Shown in pieces: positions 20,159 through 29,701 of a stretch of DNA of 64,000 nucleotides (positions within the stretch are counted from its first letter, which is position 1; each line of letters starts with the position of its first letter). Both the position numbers and the translations under genes were made by a program. Where the stretch lies: NCBI GenBank assembly GCA_019118565.1, contig DWYR01000025.1:1-64000 (forward strand). The letters are read 5' to 3'. The DNA is from Candidatus Alistipes avicola (lineage in GTDB: Bacteria; Bacteroidota; Bacteroidia; Bacteroidales; Rikenellaceae). The notes beneath the pieces were generated by a model. That model did not search any database. It had not been told where the DNA came from and saw nothing but the letters and a program-made list of their open reading frames with translations.

Positions 20159-22399
20159 ATGAACTTTACGGAAGAGGACGAGAGATTAATCAAGGAGAAG
20201 TGGGACGACCTGCTCGAGTCGTGCACCAAAGCGAAAATCTGCAAGAACGACGAAGATTGGGAACTCATCAAGCGGGCCTTTTTCCTGGCGAAAGAGGCTC
20301 ACGGAGAGGTTCGGCGGCGTTCGGGCGAACCGTATCTGCTGCATCCGATCGCCGTCGCCAAGATCGTCGTGGACGAGATCGGCCTGGGAGTCAAGTCGGT
20401 AGCTGCCGCCTTGCTGCACGACGTAGTGGAGGATACCGAATACACGATCGAGGATATGGAACATACGTTCGGTCCGAAGATCGCCGAGATGGTGGACGGC
20501 CTGACCAAAATGTCGGGTGTCTTCAACGCCGACACATCGGAACAGGCCGAATACTTCCGCAAGGTTCTGCTGACCCTCTCGAACGACGTACGCGTCATCC
20601 TGATCAAGATCGCCGACCGCCTGCACAATATGCGCACCCTGGGGTCGATGCCGGTCAACAAACAGATCAAGATCACCGGCGAGACCCTCTATCTCTTCGC
20701 CCCGCTGGCTTACCGTCTGGGACTCTATGCCATCAAGAGCGAACTCGAGGATCTCTGCATGAAATACCGCTTCCCGGTACAGTATGCCGAGATTTCAAAG
20801 AAACTGGAGGCAACCAAGAAACAACGCGATGCCTTCATCAACAAATTCAACGCTCCGATCATCGAGGCCCTCAAACGCGACCATATCAACTTCGAGATTT
20901 CGGGCAGGGTAAAGAGCATCTACTCGATCTGGAGCAAGATGCAGCGCAAACAGATCCCCTTCGAGGAGGTCTACGACCTGTTTGCCATCCGCATCGTCTT
21001 CCAGCCGCTGGCCTTCCCGTCGGAAAAGACCCAGTGCTGGCAGATCTTCTCGACCATCACCGACATCTATACCCCCAAACCGGACCGCCTGCGAGACTGG
21101 ATCAGTATGCCCAAAGCCAACGGCTACGAGGCGCTGCACTCGACGGTCATGGGGCCCGACGGAGCCTGGGTCGAAGTACAGATCCGCACCCAGCGCATGG
21201 AGGAGATCGCCGAAAGGGGATTCGCCGCCCACTGGAAGTACAAACACGCCTCGCTGTCGAACGACGAGGATGAGTTCGACCGATGGCTGAAAAAAATACG
21301 CGATGCGCTTAATAGTCCGACAGAAAACGCCGTCGACTTCCTTGACAACTTCAAGTTATCATTATATACATCTGAAATAGTTGTATTTACACCAAAAGGA
21401 GAGGCCCGTAAAATGCCATACGGAGCTACGGCGCTCGATTTTGCCTACGATATTCACTCGAAGATCGGCAACAGTGCTATCGGTGCAAAAATCAACCACA
21501 AGATCGAACCGATCACCACGCAAATCAACAGCGGCGATCAGATCGAGATCATCACTGCCGACAACGCGCGACCGAAAGCCGAATGGCTTGAGATTGTCAC
21601 GACGAGCAAAGCGAAGCAGGGTATCAAGAGCTTCCTCAAACGGGAGCGTCAAAACAATATCGAACGGGGTATGCAACTGCTCGAAGAGCGGATGCAGCAA
21701 CTCAACGTACAGCTCAGCGGACGTGTATTGCGCAAGATCATTCCGATCTACGAATGCACGAACAAAGAGGAACTTTACAGTAAGATCGGCGCGGGAATTG
21801 TCGATCTGAAGGATCTGGACAAGGCCCTCAAGGTCAACTCAGCCAGCAAGATCCTCAAATTCTGGACCCTTTTCATCAACAAGAAGGATCGTGAAGACGG
21901 GAGTGAAGCCGACCAGCAGGAACAGGCCTTGCAACCCAACCAACAGGTGGCGGCCCAGACGGTACCGCTCGAACCGCAGTTCGTCATGGCGGAGTGTTGC
22001 AAGCCGTTGCCGGGAGACAGCGTCGTAGGCTTCAAAGATCCCGAGACACACAAAATCGTCGTACACAAGGCGAATTGCCCCGAATTGGACCGCCTGGCTG
22101 CACAATACGGCAAAAACATTCTGAAAGACGAGATCAAATGGTCCCAACATAAAGCCGTTTCCTACCTGTCGACTCTGCAAATCCGGGGCATCGACCGCAC
22201 AAATATGCTGCTCGACCTGGCCAAAGTGGTCAGCGAGGATTTCAGTATCAACATCCGCGAAATCAACATCCAGACCCACGACAACATCTTCGAGGGAACG
22301 ATCAGCCTCTATGTAAGAGATGCCGACAGCTTAAACGCGCTAATGGATAAAATACGACAAATAAAGGGAATAGCCTCTGTTAAACGAAGTCTTAATTAA
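20159..22399 (+). CDS. RelA/SpoT family bifunctional (p)ppGpp synthetase/hydrolase
   Basis: 746 aa; HD domain (LLHDVVEDT), synthetase region, TGS and C-terminal ACT domain. Confidence 0.94.
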   Translation: MNFTEEDERLIKEKWDDLLESCTKAKICKNDEDWELIKRAFFLAKEAHGEVRRRSGEPYLLHPIAVAKIVVDEIGLGVKSVAAALLHDVVEDTEYTIEDMEHTFGPKIAEMVDGLTKMSGVFNADTSEQAEYFRKVLLTLSNDVRVILIKIADRLHNMRTLGSMPVNKQIKITGETLYLFAPLAYRLGLYAIKSELEDLCMKYRFPVQYAEISKKLEATKKQRDAFINKFNAPIIEALKRDHINFEISGRVKSIYSIWSKMQRKQIPFEEVYDLFAIRIVFQPLAFPSEKTQCWQIFSTITDIYTPKPDRLRDWISMPKANGYEALHSTVMGPDGAWVEVQIRTQRMEEIAERGFAAHWKYKHASLSNDEDEFDRWLKKIRDALNSPTENAVDFLDNFKLSLYTSEIVVFTPKGEARKMPYGATALDFAYDIHSKIGNSAIGAKINHKIEPITTQINSGDQIEIITADNARPKAEWLEIVTTSKAKQGIKSFLKRERQNNIERGMQLLEERMQQLNVQLSGRVLRKIIPIYECTNKEELYSKIGAGIVDLKDLDKALKVNSASKILKFWTLFINKKDREDGSEADQQEQALQPNQQVAAQTVPLEPQFVMAECCKPLPGDSVVGFKDPETHKIVVHKANCPELDRLAAQYGKNILKDEIKWSQHKAVSYLSTLQIRGIDRTNMLLDLAKVVSEDFSINIREINIQTHDNIFEGTISLYVRDADSLNALMDKIRQIKGIASVKRSLN

Positions 22400-22405
22400 G
22401 GTAAT

Positions 22406-22825
22406 ATGGATTCGATTGCGGACACACTATGGACTCTCTTCTCGCTTGCCGTCATCATCGGCAGCCTGGTCTTCGGCACCGTACGGAAAGGGAAGAAAGC
22501 GGCACAACACGCCCCCCACAAGGAGGCCTGGCCAAAAATCGAGATCAAACCGATTATCCCGCCGACCGCACAAGGAGTTGCTCCCACCTCCAAAAGAGCA
22601 GCCGAACAACATCCGACCGCAGCTGCGACACGCGACAATCCGCTCAAAAAGGTGGCCAAAACCGTACAACGCCCATCAGCCACTACAACACCCCTAAAGA
22701 CAGACATACACCCTTCAAATGGGGCCAAAAGCAGCAATACGCCGGGAATTCTCGAAGAATTCGACCTGCGCAAGGCAGTCATATATTCGGAGATACTTCA
22801 TCCGAAATTCAAAGAAGAATCCTAA
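22406..22825 (+). CDS. hypothetical protein with N-terminal hydrophobic segment and low-complexity Pro/Thr/Lys region
   Basis: 139 aa, tightly follows relA/spoT; MDSIADTLWTLFSLAVIIGSLVFGTV. Confidence 0.6.
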   Translation: MDSIADTLWTLFSLAVIIGSLVFGTVRKGKKAAQHAPHKEAWPKIEIKPIIPPTAQGVAPTSKRAAEQHPTAAATRDNPLKKVAKTVQRPSATTTPLKTDIHPSNGAKSSNTPGILEEFDLRKAVIYSEILHPKFKEES

Positions 22826-22837
22826 AACAACTCTTTT

Positions 22838-23224
22838 ATGGCAACGATATTCACCCGTATCATAAACGGAGAGATCCCCAGCTACAAGGTAGCCGAGGAT
22901 GAGAATTACTATGCATTTCTGGACATCAACCCTCTGACGAAAGGGCATACGCTCGTAGTCCCCAAAAAGGAGGTGGATTACCTCTTCGACCTGGACGACG
23001 AGACCCTGCAGGAGATGATTCTTTTTGCCAAAAAAGTGGCAAAAAAGATGCATACGAAGATCACCTGCAAGAAGGTCGCAATGGTCGTTTTGGGACTTGA
23101 AGTTCCGCACGCACACATCCATTTGATCCCCATGAACAGTGAAAACGATGTCGATTTCAAGCGTGAGAAGCTGAAATTAACGCCAGAGGAGTTTACCAAA
23201 ATCGCCAAGATGTTACGCGAATAA
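22838..23224 (+). CDS. HIT family protein
   Basis: HIT motif (LEVPHAHIHLIPM) and TIFTRIINGEIPSYKVAEDENYYAFLDI. Confidence 0.93.
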   Translation: MATIFTRIINGEIPSYKVAEDENYYAFLDINPLTKGHTLVVPKKEVDYLFDLDDETLQEMILFAKKVAKKMHTKITCKKVAMVVLGLEVPHAHIHLIPMNSENDVDFKREKLKLTPEEFTKIAKMLRE

Positions 23225-23258
23225 GGGGAACAAATAACACTGTAATTATCTTATAAAC

Positions 23259-23301
23259 AGTCGGGTAGTGTAGTTATTAACACTGCCCGACTTTGTTTTT
23301 T
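23259..23301 (+). terminator. Rho-independent terminator after the HIT gene
   Basis: AGTCGGGTAGTGT...AACACTGCCCGACT followed by TTGTTTTTT. Confidence 0.85.
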
Positions 23302-23403
23302 AACATAATATATCCAAAATCAGAAAATGAGCGAAAAATTAACCGCCTGTCGCTCGAAATATTCATTTTTTTCTCTAAAAACGCCCTCGAGAGGATGGTA
23401 TTG

Positions 23404-23874
23404 TTACATTTGTAAATATCGCTCAATCTGCACAAATCGGCCATGAATACATTTGTAAATCAATACTCCTGAACAGGTCTGTTGATTATTATACTTTTGT
23501 AAAATAACCAAGAAGGGGAAACAAATCGTGCAGCGTGAAGATTTCACAAAGATCAAAATATTGAATTATAAAAAGCTAATAACTGAAACCCAGAATTTTA
23601 CACTAAACATATAAATAAACAAAACAACAAAACAGGTCTAAAAACCCTCTCAATCTCTAAAACGCAGCGATTAAGATAAATTTAACAATACAATACACTA
23701 ATAACCAGTTAATTCTATATTTCTATATGAATAATAAAATGAAATGAACAGACAAAGTAGTATTTAACAATATATCATGATTTACAAATGTAAATATTAT
23801 TAACAAATTGTTCGCGTTTACAATTGTGTAGAATATTTGTTTTACAAAAGAAAAAAGTTTATTTTTGTAAAAAT
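23404..23874. promoter_or_regulatory. cluster of TTTACA/TGTAAA half-sites and palindromes upstream of an HTH gene
   Basis: TTACATTTGTAAAT 23404-23417; TACATTTGTAAAT 23448-23460; TACTTTTGTAAA 23492-23503; TTTACAAATGTAAA 23781-23794; TTTACAATTGTG 23817-23828; TTTACAAAAG 23841-23850; ATTTTTGTAAAAAT 23861-23874. Confidence 0.5.
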
Positions 23875-23881
23875 CCCGGAA

Positions 23882-24334
23882 ATGAAAGAGAAATTGTTGC
23901 AATTGATGAAAAGCGAAGGTCTAACCTCCAGTCGGCTGGCCGAGATACTCGAAATACAACCTTCGGGAATCTCCCATATCCTCTCCGGACGCAACAAACC
24001 TGGATTCGATTTGCTACAAAAGATTCTCAGAAGGTTCCCGCGTGTCAATCCGGATTGGCTCCTGTTGGACTCTTCTCAGATGTACCGCCCCGATTCGGAG
24101 CTACCTTCAAATTCCAATGCAGACACAACTTCTGGCAGCAATCTCTTTCAACCGATCACAGAGGGGGCCGACTCAGCCGTGGCTGAAACAGCGACAAATG
24201 CGGCAACTCTGCAAACATCGCTACAGGAAACAGACTCCAACGGGAAAAGCGGCGATAGTCAGCGGCGCATCAGCCGCATCATTCTGGTCTATGACGACCA
24301 TTCATTCGAGGCATTGACTCCTCAAAAACCCTAA
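23882..24334 (+). CDS. XRE/CI-like helix-turn-helix transcriptional regulator
   Basis: MKEKLLQLMKSEGLTSSRLAEILEIQPSGISHILSGRNKPGFDLLQKILRRFPRVNPDWLL. ATG at 23882 preferred over the longer ORF start. Confidence 0.85.
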   Translation: MKEKLLQLMKSEGLTSSRLAEILEIQPSGISHILSGRNKPGFDLLQKILRRFPRVNPDWLLLDSSQMYRPDSELPSNSNADTTSGSNLFQPITEGADSAVAETATNAATLQTSLQETDSNGKSGDSQRRISRIILVYDDHSFEALTPQKP

Positions 24335-24524
24335 GCGGAGAAGAATTCTGATTCAATTATTAATCTGGGAGGAGGGTGATTCACTCCACCATTGCAACCG
24401 GAAATGGGAGAGTAGATTATTTTACATACAAAGCCACTATAAAACAGCAAAACACGACCGAAAGACGCTCTCTTTTGAGACTAAATAAAGCCGCGAATAT
24501 TGTCTAATTTTACTATTTTTGGAT

Positions 24525-24532
24525 ACATTTGT
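24525..24532 (+). promoter_or_regulatory. Bacteroidetes promoter candidate (TTG ... TACATTTG)
   Basis: TACATTTG at 24525-24532 with TTG at 24501, before the barrel gene. Confidence 0.5.
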
Positions 24533-24549
24533 AGTATTCAAAGATAGCC

Positions 24550-26985
24550 ATGCGTCGTTTTCTCCTCCTGTTTCTTCTTTTAGTAACCGGACCTTTTGCG
24601 CTTCACGCACAAGATCCCGAAGAGGAGTATTATCCATTTCAAAACAGATTCGAGGAGGAGTATATTCCGATGATCTCAACCGATACGACACTTTTCCTGC
24701 GTGCGATCCAGACAATGGGAGATCTCTATGGAGAAACGACCGATTTCAGATTCTCATTCGTTGCCTACAATCGACGTGGCGAAGCGTACCGTCCGGATCG
24801 CACCTCTCTGAATGGGCTTAAGCTGGGCTCCCGATACATATCGGCGCTAAAAGCGTTGGGAACCAACCGAAGCAGTCTCGAAGCGACACCCTGGTTCGAA
24901 ACGGTGGCTGCCGATCCGGGGTTTCGAACCTCCGGAGAGATGCCTCTCCCCGCTAAAAGTGCTTCGCTGCAACTCTCCGGACGGAACTATCTGGCCGGCC
25001 TTAGACTCTCACTATATGAAGATTTGGGACGTGGATGGGAAGTAGCAGCTCTCCTGCAAGGACGTACAGGACGCGATCTGTATGTCGACGGCGTATTCAG
25101 CAACCAACTTACGGCAGCGCTGAAGGCGACGAAGAGTTGGAATACACAGAATCGGCTGAGTATCCTGACAATCCTGCCGCCTTCGATGCGCGGATTACGC
25201 AGCTCATCAACCAGGGAAGCCTTCTCGCTCATCGGCGACAACCTCTACAACCCGGCGTGGGGCTATCAGGACGGCAAGGTACGCAGCGCCCGAATCCGTC
25301 GGGAGTTCGTCCCCTTGACGGCCATCGCCTGGCAGCACGAGTTTTCACCAACGACCCGTCTTGACCTGACATTCACGGCAGAAACGGGGATCCGGCGATA
25401 CAGTTCGCTGGCCTGGTACAACGCCCGCACCCCCATCCCGGACAACTACCGTGAAATGCCAAGTTACTTCACAGACTCCCCCGAGACACAACGCGCTCTG
25501 GAAGAGATATGGCGGGCAAATGATCCCCATTACACACAGATCGACTGGGACTATCTCTACGAACAGAACCGGCTGTCGCCCGACGGGGAGTCGGCTTTCG
25601 CCGTTACCGATCGCGTCGAGCGAATCACCGACCTACAGTTATCTGCCGACGGAGAAACCCTTGTCGGGGAGCGGCTGACGATCCGTTACGGGATTCAGGC
25701 CGCCTGTGATCGGGTACGGCGCTATCGGGAGATGCGGGACCTGCTCGGTGGAGACCACATTGTCGATCTGGATCAATACCTGATCGACGACGACACTTAC
25801 GGGAACCTGCTACAGAACAACCTGCGAGACCCCGATCGGGAGATTCGCGAAGGAGACCGGTTCGGATACGACTACCACCTGCAACGTTCAGCGATCGATC
25901 TCGGTGCCTCGGCCGAATATCAGGCGGATCGTTTCAGGCTCTTCTTCGCTGCAAAAATCGGAGAAAGCACGCTGTCCCGTCACGGATATTACGAAAAAGA
26001 GCTCTTCTCGGGCAGTCGTTCCTACGGGAAATCCCGGACGCTGCGCTTTATGCCTTACCTGCTGCGCGGGAATGTCGGCTACTCGCTCTCGGCTCGGCAC
26101 TACCTCGAACTCTCGGTAGCTCTTTCGGCCCAGATGCCGGAGGGGGATGATTTGTTTCTCAACCCGGAGTACAACAACCGTCCGGTCGATCGTCCAATCG
26201 AGGAGAAGCGATACGAGGCCGAACTGGAATACACCTGGAGCGGTCGGAACTTCAGATTCAAAGCGAGGCTCTTTGCCATCCGTACCACGGACGGGTTCCT
26301 GGTCCGGCATTATTACGACGATGCAGCCTACGCGTACAGCGATATGGTCGCCTCGGACATCGGAACCATGCGCTACGGTATCGAGGCAGCCGCGTTCCTT
26401 CGCCTGGCATCCCGATGGAACCTTAATTTGGCTTTCAGTGCCGGGAGCTACCGTTATGCGGACAATCCCCTCGTCACAATCTACGCCGATACGGACAATG
26501 CAGTCATCGACTGCGATGCCGAAAGCTATATGGGCGATTGCCGGCTGGGGAACACGCCGCAAATAACAGGTCTTGTCTCGGCCAATTACTACGGACACCG
26601 GGGATGGGGTTTCCGCTTCGATGCCGCCTATGCCGGCCAGCGCTACGTCGAACCGGCCCTTGTACGCAGGACAACCCGTATCGCACGGCAACTGGCCGAC
26701 TCGCCCGAAGCATTCGACCTCATCACCCGCCAGGAACGGCTTGCAGATGCCTTCACGCTCGACATGACTCTATTCAAATCCTTCTACTTCGATAACTCCC
26801 GCCTGACTTTCATGTTATCGGTCCAGAATCTATTGGGATTACGGGATCAAATCTTCAGCGGCTATGAGTCGATGCGCGTTCCCCGCATCCCGGTCGGAGA
26901 TACCTACGTCTATCGACCGATGGATTCCCGCTATCTGTATGCGTATCCCCGCACTTTCTATTTTGCCGCTTTCTTCTCGTTCTGA
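24550..26985 (+). CDS. outer-membrane beta-barrel / TonB-dependent receptor-like protein
   Basis: 811 aa; signal peptide MRRFLLLFLLLVTGPFALHAQ; alternating barrel-like strands; C-terminus ...RTFYFAAFFSF. Confidence 0.75.
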   Translation: MRRFLLLFLLLVTGPFALHAQDPEEEYYPFQNRFEEEYIPMISTDTTLFLRAIQTMGDLYGETTDFRFSFVAYNRRGEAYRPDRTSLNGLKLGSRYISALKALGTNRSSLEATPWFETVAADPGFRTSGEMPLPAKSASLQLSGRNYLAGLRLSLYEDLGRGWEVAALLQGRTGRDLYVDGVFSNQLTAALKATKSWNTQNRLSILTILPPSMRGLRSSSTREAFSLIGDNLYNPAWGYQDGKVRSARIRREFVPLTAIAWQHEFSPTTRLDLTFTAETGIRRYSSLAWYNARTPIPDNYREMPSYFTDSPETQRALEEIWRANDPHYTQIDWDYLYEQNRLSPDGESAFAVTDRVERITDLQLSADGETLVGERLTIRYGIQAACDRVRRYREMRDLLGGDHIVDLDQYLIDDDTYGNLLQNNLRDPDREIREGDRFGYDYHLQRSAIDLGASAEYQADRFRLFFAAKIGESTLSRHGYYEKELFSGSRSYGKSRTLRFMPYLLRGNVGYSLSARHYLELSVALSAQMPEGDDLFLNPEYNNRPVDRPIEEKRYEAELEYTWSGRNFRFKARLFAIRTTDGFLVRHYYDDAAYAYSDMVASDIGTMRYGIEAAAFLRLASRWNLNLAFSAGSYRYADNPLVTIYADTDNAVIDCDAESYMGDCRLGNTPQITGLVSANYYGHRGWGFRFDAAYAGQRYVEPALVRRTTRIARQLADSPEAFDLITRQERLADAFTLDMTLFKSFYFDNSRLTFMLSVQNLLGLRDQIFSGYESMRVPRIPVGDTYVYRPMDSRYLYAYPRTFYFAAFFSF

Positions 26986-27031
26986 TTGATACAACCGAAT
27001 CGGACCTTTTTTGTCGTTGCGATAGAATTCG

Positions 27032-27039
27032 TATCTTTG
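27032..27039 (+). promoter_or_regulatory. Bacteroidetes -7 element candidate (TATCTTTG) upstream of obgE
   Basis: TTG at 27011-27013, 18 bp, TATCTTTG; 43 bp before the start codon. Confidence 0.6.
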
Positions 27040-27081
27040 CACCCGAATAAGAAGGCGCACCTATAATAAACAGATACAGCT

Positions 27082-28083
27082 ATGGCAGGATCCAACTTCG
27101 TAGACTATGTGAAAATTTTTGCCCGATCGGGACACGGCGGTAGCGGCTCGGCTCATATGCGCCGCGAGAAATTCGTGGCCTTCGGCGGTCCGGACGGCGG
27201 CGACGGCGGTCGGGGCGGACACATCATCCTGCGCGGAGACAAGCAATACTGGACCCTGATCCACCTCAAATACCAGCGCCACCAGTTCGCCGAAGACGGA
27301 GAAGCGGGATCCGGGGCCCGCTCGTCAGGCCGAAACGGCAAGGACATCATAATACCCGTACCGCTGGGAACCGAAGCGAAACGTGTGATGGATGACGGAT
27401 CGACCGAATTTGTCGGTGAAGTTACCGAAGACGGCGAAGAACTCATCCTGCTCAAGGGAGGTCGCGGCGGTCTGGGAAACTGGCACTTCAAATCACCGAC
27501 CAATCAGGCTCCCCGCTATGCACAACCCGGAGAAGACCGTCAGGAAGGAGCTTTCATCCTCGAGCTGAAAGTATTGGCCGACGTGGGGCTGGTCGGATTC
27601 CCGAATGCGGGGAAAAGCACGCTATTGTCGGTCGTGTCTGCGGCCAAGCCCAAAATCGCCAACTACGCCTTCACCACGCTGGAGCCCAACCTCGGCATTG
27701 TCGAGTGTCGCGACCACAAGTCGTTTGTCATGGCCGATATTCCGGGAATCATCGAGGGGGCGCACGAAGGCCGCGGACTGGGAACCCGTTTCCTGCGCCA
27801 CATCGAACGAAATTCGGTATTGCTCTTCATGATCCCGGCCGACAGCAGCAACATCCAGAACGATTATCAGATCCTGCTCGGTGAGTTGACCCAATACAAC
27901 CCGGAGCTGCTCGACAAGGAGCGTCTGCTGGCCATCACCAAATGCGATATGCTTGACGAAGAGCTGATCCACCAAATGAAAGAGCATCTCCCGGAAGGGA
28001 TTCCGTCGATCTTCATCTCTTCGGTGTCGGGAATGAACATTCCCCAACTCAAGGATATGCTCTGGGAGGCTCTGCAAAAATAA
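27082..28083 (+). CDS. obgE: GTPase ObgE/CgtA
   Basis: Gly-rich Obg fold, G1 [35 protein letters not shown]. Confidence 0.97.
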   Translation: MAGSNFVDYVKIFARSGHGGSGSAHMRREKFVAFGGPDGGDGGRGGHIILRGDKQYWTLIHLKYQRHQFAEDGEAGSGARSSGRNGKDIIIPVPLGTEAKRVMDDGSTEFVGEVTEDGEELILLKGGRGGLGNWHFKSPTNQAPRYAQPGEDRQEGAFILELKVLADVGLVGFPNAGKSTLLSVVSAAKPKIANYAFTTLEPNLGIVECRDHKSFVMADIPGIIEGAHEGRGLGTRFLRHIERNSVLLFMIPADSSNIQNDYQILLGELTQYNPELLDKERLLAITKCDMLDEELIHQMKEHLPEGIPSIFISSVSGMNIPQLKDMLWEALQK

Positions 28084-28095
28084 AACACTGCGCAA

Positions 28096-28884
28096 TCATC
28101 GCAGGTCAAACTCACGATCGGTGATGCGGACCATATAATTCCCGTTGAAATAGTCGAGAATACCACGCAGCGACCCCGTTCCGGAAGGAATGGGGTCGTC
28201 GGCATATACGCACGAGGCGGCCGTCCGAACCCGCAGCGTATCATCCTGCTCATCGACCAGATGGCGATCGGTCGCAACAAGACGGCCACTCAGAGGATCC
28301 CGGTCGCAAAACGGGAGTCCGATCTCCTCCTGCGCAAAACGCACCCGGTCGAAACGGACATAAGTATCCAGCAGAGAATGGTTTACATCCCGGAATGTCA
28401 AAACAGTTGGAATCGGCTCGACCACATCGTCCTCCGTGCGCGTCAGATAACGGTCGAGAGAGTTTTCCGGAATACGGTCCAGCGTATAATCCGGAGAGGA
28501 GGGGTTGGCCCCGAGTTGGATCTTGCCGCCATAATCCGCAAGTGCCAGCCCGTTGCACGCGATACGCACCATACATCCCCGTTCGAAGCGACGGTAGAGA
28601 TGATCGGCATCGATCAGTACTTCGATTCCGCCGTATCCCTCCCGATCAGCGACAACCAGCACATTCGGGAACTCGCCGAAGGCATCGTTCGCCACGACTC
28701 GTCCCTCGATCCAGACATCCTGCGTGATCGGATAGAATTCGCCCCGACAAAAAGATTTCAGATAGGCAATCGACACATAGCCTTGCAGTCCGGACCCGCC
28801 ATCTCCATAGTGAAGCGACGAGGCGTTGTTACAACCCGCGCCCAAAAGCAACAGGCTACTCATCAGCCACGCAATCGGTCTCAT
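28096..28884 (-). CDS. DUF5689-like lipoprotein
   Basis: Lipobox MSSLLLLGAGC; OB-fold-like sequence related to the neighbouring gene; start chosen at MRPIAWLM. Confidence 0.72.
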   Translation of the reverse strand: MRPIAWLMSSLLLLGAGCNNASSLHYGDGGSGLQGYVSIAYLKSFCRGEFYPITQDVWIEGRVVANDAFGEFPNVLVVADREGYGGIEVLIDADHLYRRFERGCMVRIACNGLALADYGGKIQLGANPSSPDYTLDRIPENSLDRYLTRTEDDVVEPIPTVLTFRDVNHSLLDTYVRFDRVRFAQEEIGLPFCDRDPLSGRLVATDRHLVDEQDDTLRVRTAASCVYADDPIPSGTGSLRGILDYFNGNYMVRITDREFDLR

Positions 28885-29644
28885 CCCGCATCTTAAGCAT
28901 AAAGGTTTCGCCGGCCGAACCCGTCTTGCCATACTGAAGGATTCCGGTCAGCGTTACCGGTCCTGCCGGCACCTCGGCATCTGCAAAACGGGCATAGCTG
29001 CTCGTATAGACCACAATGGAACGCTCTTGCAAATCCACAAACGTACGATACCCATTCCAGGTGCGTTCCGTCTCCTCCTCGGCCAACGTCACCGGCCCGA
29101 TCCGGACCAACGTACCGCACCGTTCCGGCGACAAATCCGATATTTGCACGGAGAGTGGCTCCGGAACCGTCGCCACAGTGCCACGCTCCACATGCGCGTC
29201 CAGGAGCGCCCTCGAACCGATATAATCCACGGCGTAGTTGCCCGTTGCCGGCATCCGACCGATCTGTACCACTCCGAAACGTTTTCCGACGGCAAGTCCG
29301 CGCAGTTTCACGGCTACAAGTCGTCCAAGCGGATAGGGATGGTAAAGATCCCACAGGCCGCCCAGTAGCTCAACGCCCGCCTCGCCATCCTGAATAAAGA
29401 ACGAGCGATAGAAGTTTCCGCTCTCATCCGAAGTCGTAACCCGTCCGCAGATAATGATCTCCTGTCCCACCGGAGTAGCTGTATCGGCACAGGAGGCTGC
29501 CAAATCCCGAATCGACATGGTTGGTGCCGACACGGAAGAGTCCGTGAAGGGCGGAGTATCGACTCTGTCGTAACATCCATACAGGCAAAGCAGCAGACAG
29601 GCAAAATAACAAATTCGGACCATACAATAACACAAACAGCACAA
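28856..29644 (-). CDS. DUF5689-like lipoprotein
   Basis: Lipobox LCLYGC; VGQEIIICGRVTTSDESGNFYRSFFIQDGEAGVELLGG resembles DUF5689; overlaps the downstream paralog. Confidence 0.75.
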   Translation of the reverse strand: MCCLCYCMVRICYFACLLLCLYGCYDRVDTPPFTDSSVSAPTMSIRDLAASCADTATPVGQEIIICGRVTTSDESGNFYRSFFIQDGEAGVELLGGLWDLYHPYPLGRLVAVKLRGLAVGKRFGVVQIGRMPATGNYAVDYIGSRALLDAHVERGTVATVPEPLSVQISDLSPERCGTLVRIGPVTLAEEETERTWNGYRTFVDLQERSIVVYTSSYARFADAEVPAGPVTLTGILQYGKTGSAGETFMLKMRDETDCVADE

Positions 29645-29651
29645 ATATAAT

Positions 29652-29682
29652 AAAAAAAACCGGACAGAATCTGTCCGGTTCC
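29652..29682 (-). terminator. Rho-independent terminator after serB
   Basis: On the minus strand AACCGGACAG-ATT-CTGTCCGGTT followed by a T tract. Confidence 0.85.
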
Positions 29683-29701
29683 AAAACTAAAACAAGCTAT
29701 T

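Noticed and set aside
20200-21273. 357-aa overlapping ORF inside relA/spoT
   Set aside because: Arg/Pro-rich out-of-frame translation of a conserved gene; no domain signature.
23225-23836. CRISPR array
   Set aside because: The repeated motifs are short (12-14 bp), palindromic and irregularly spaced, with no uniform repeat-spacer units and no cas genes.
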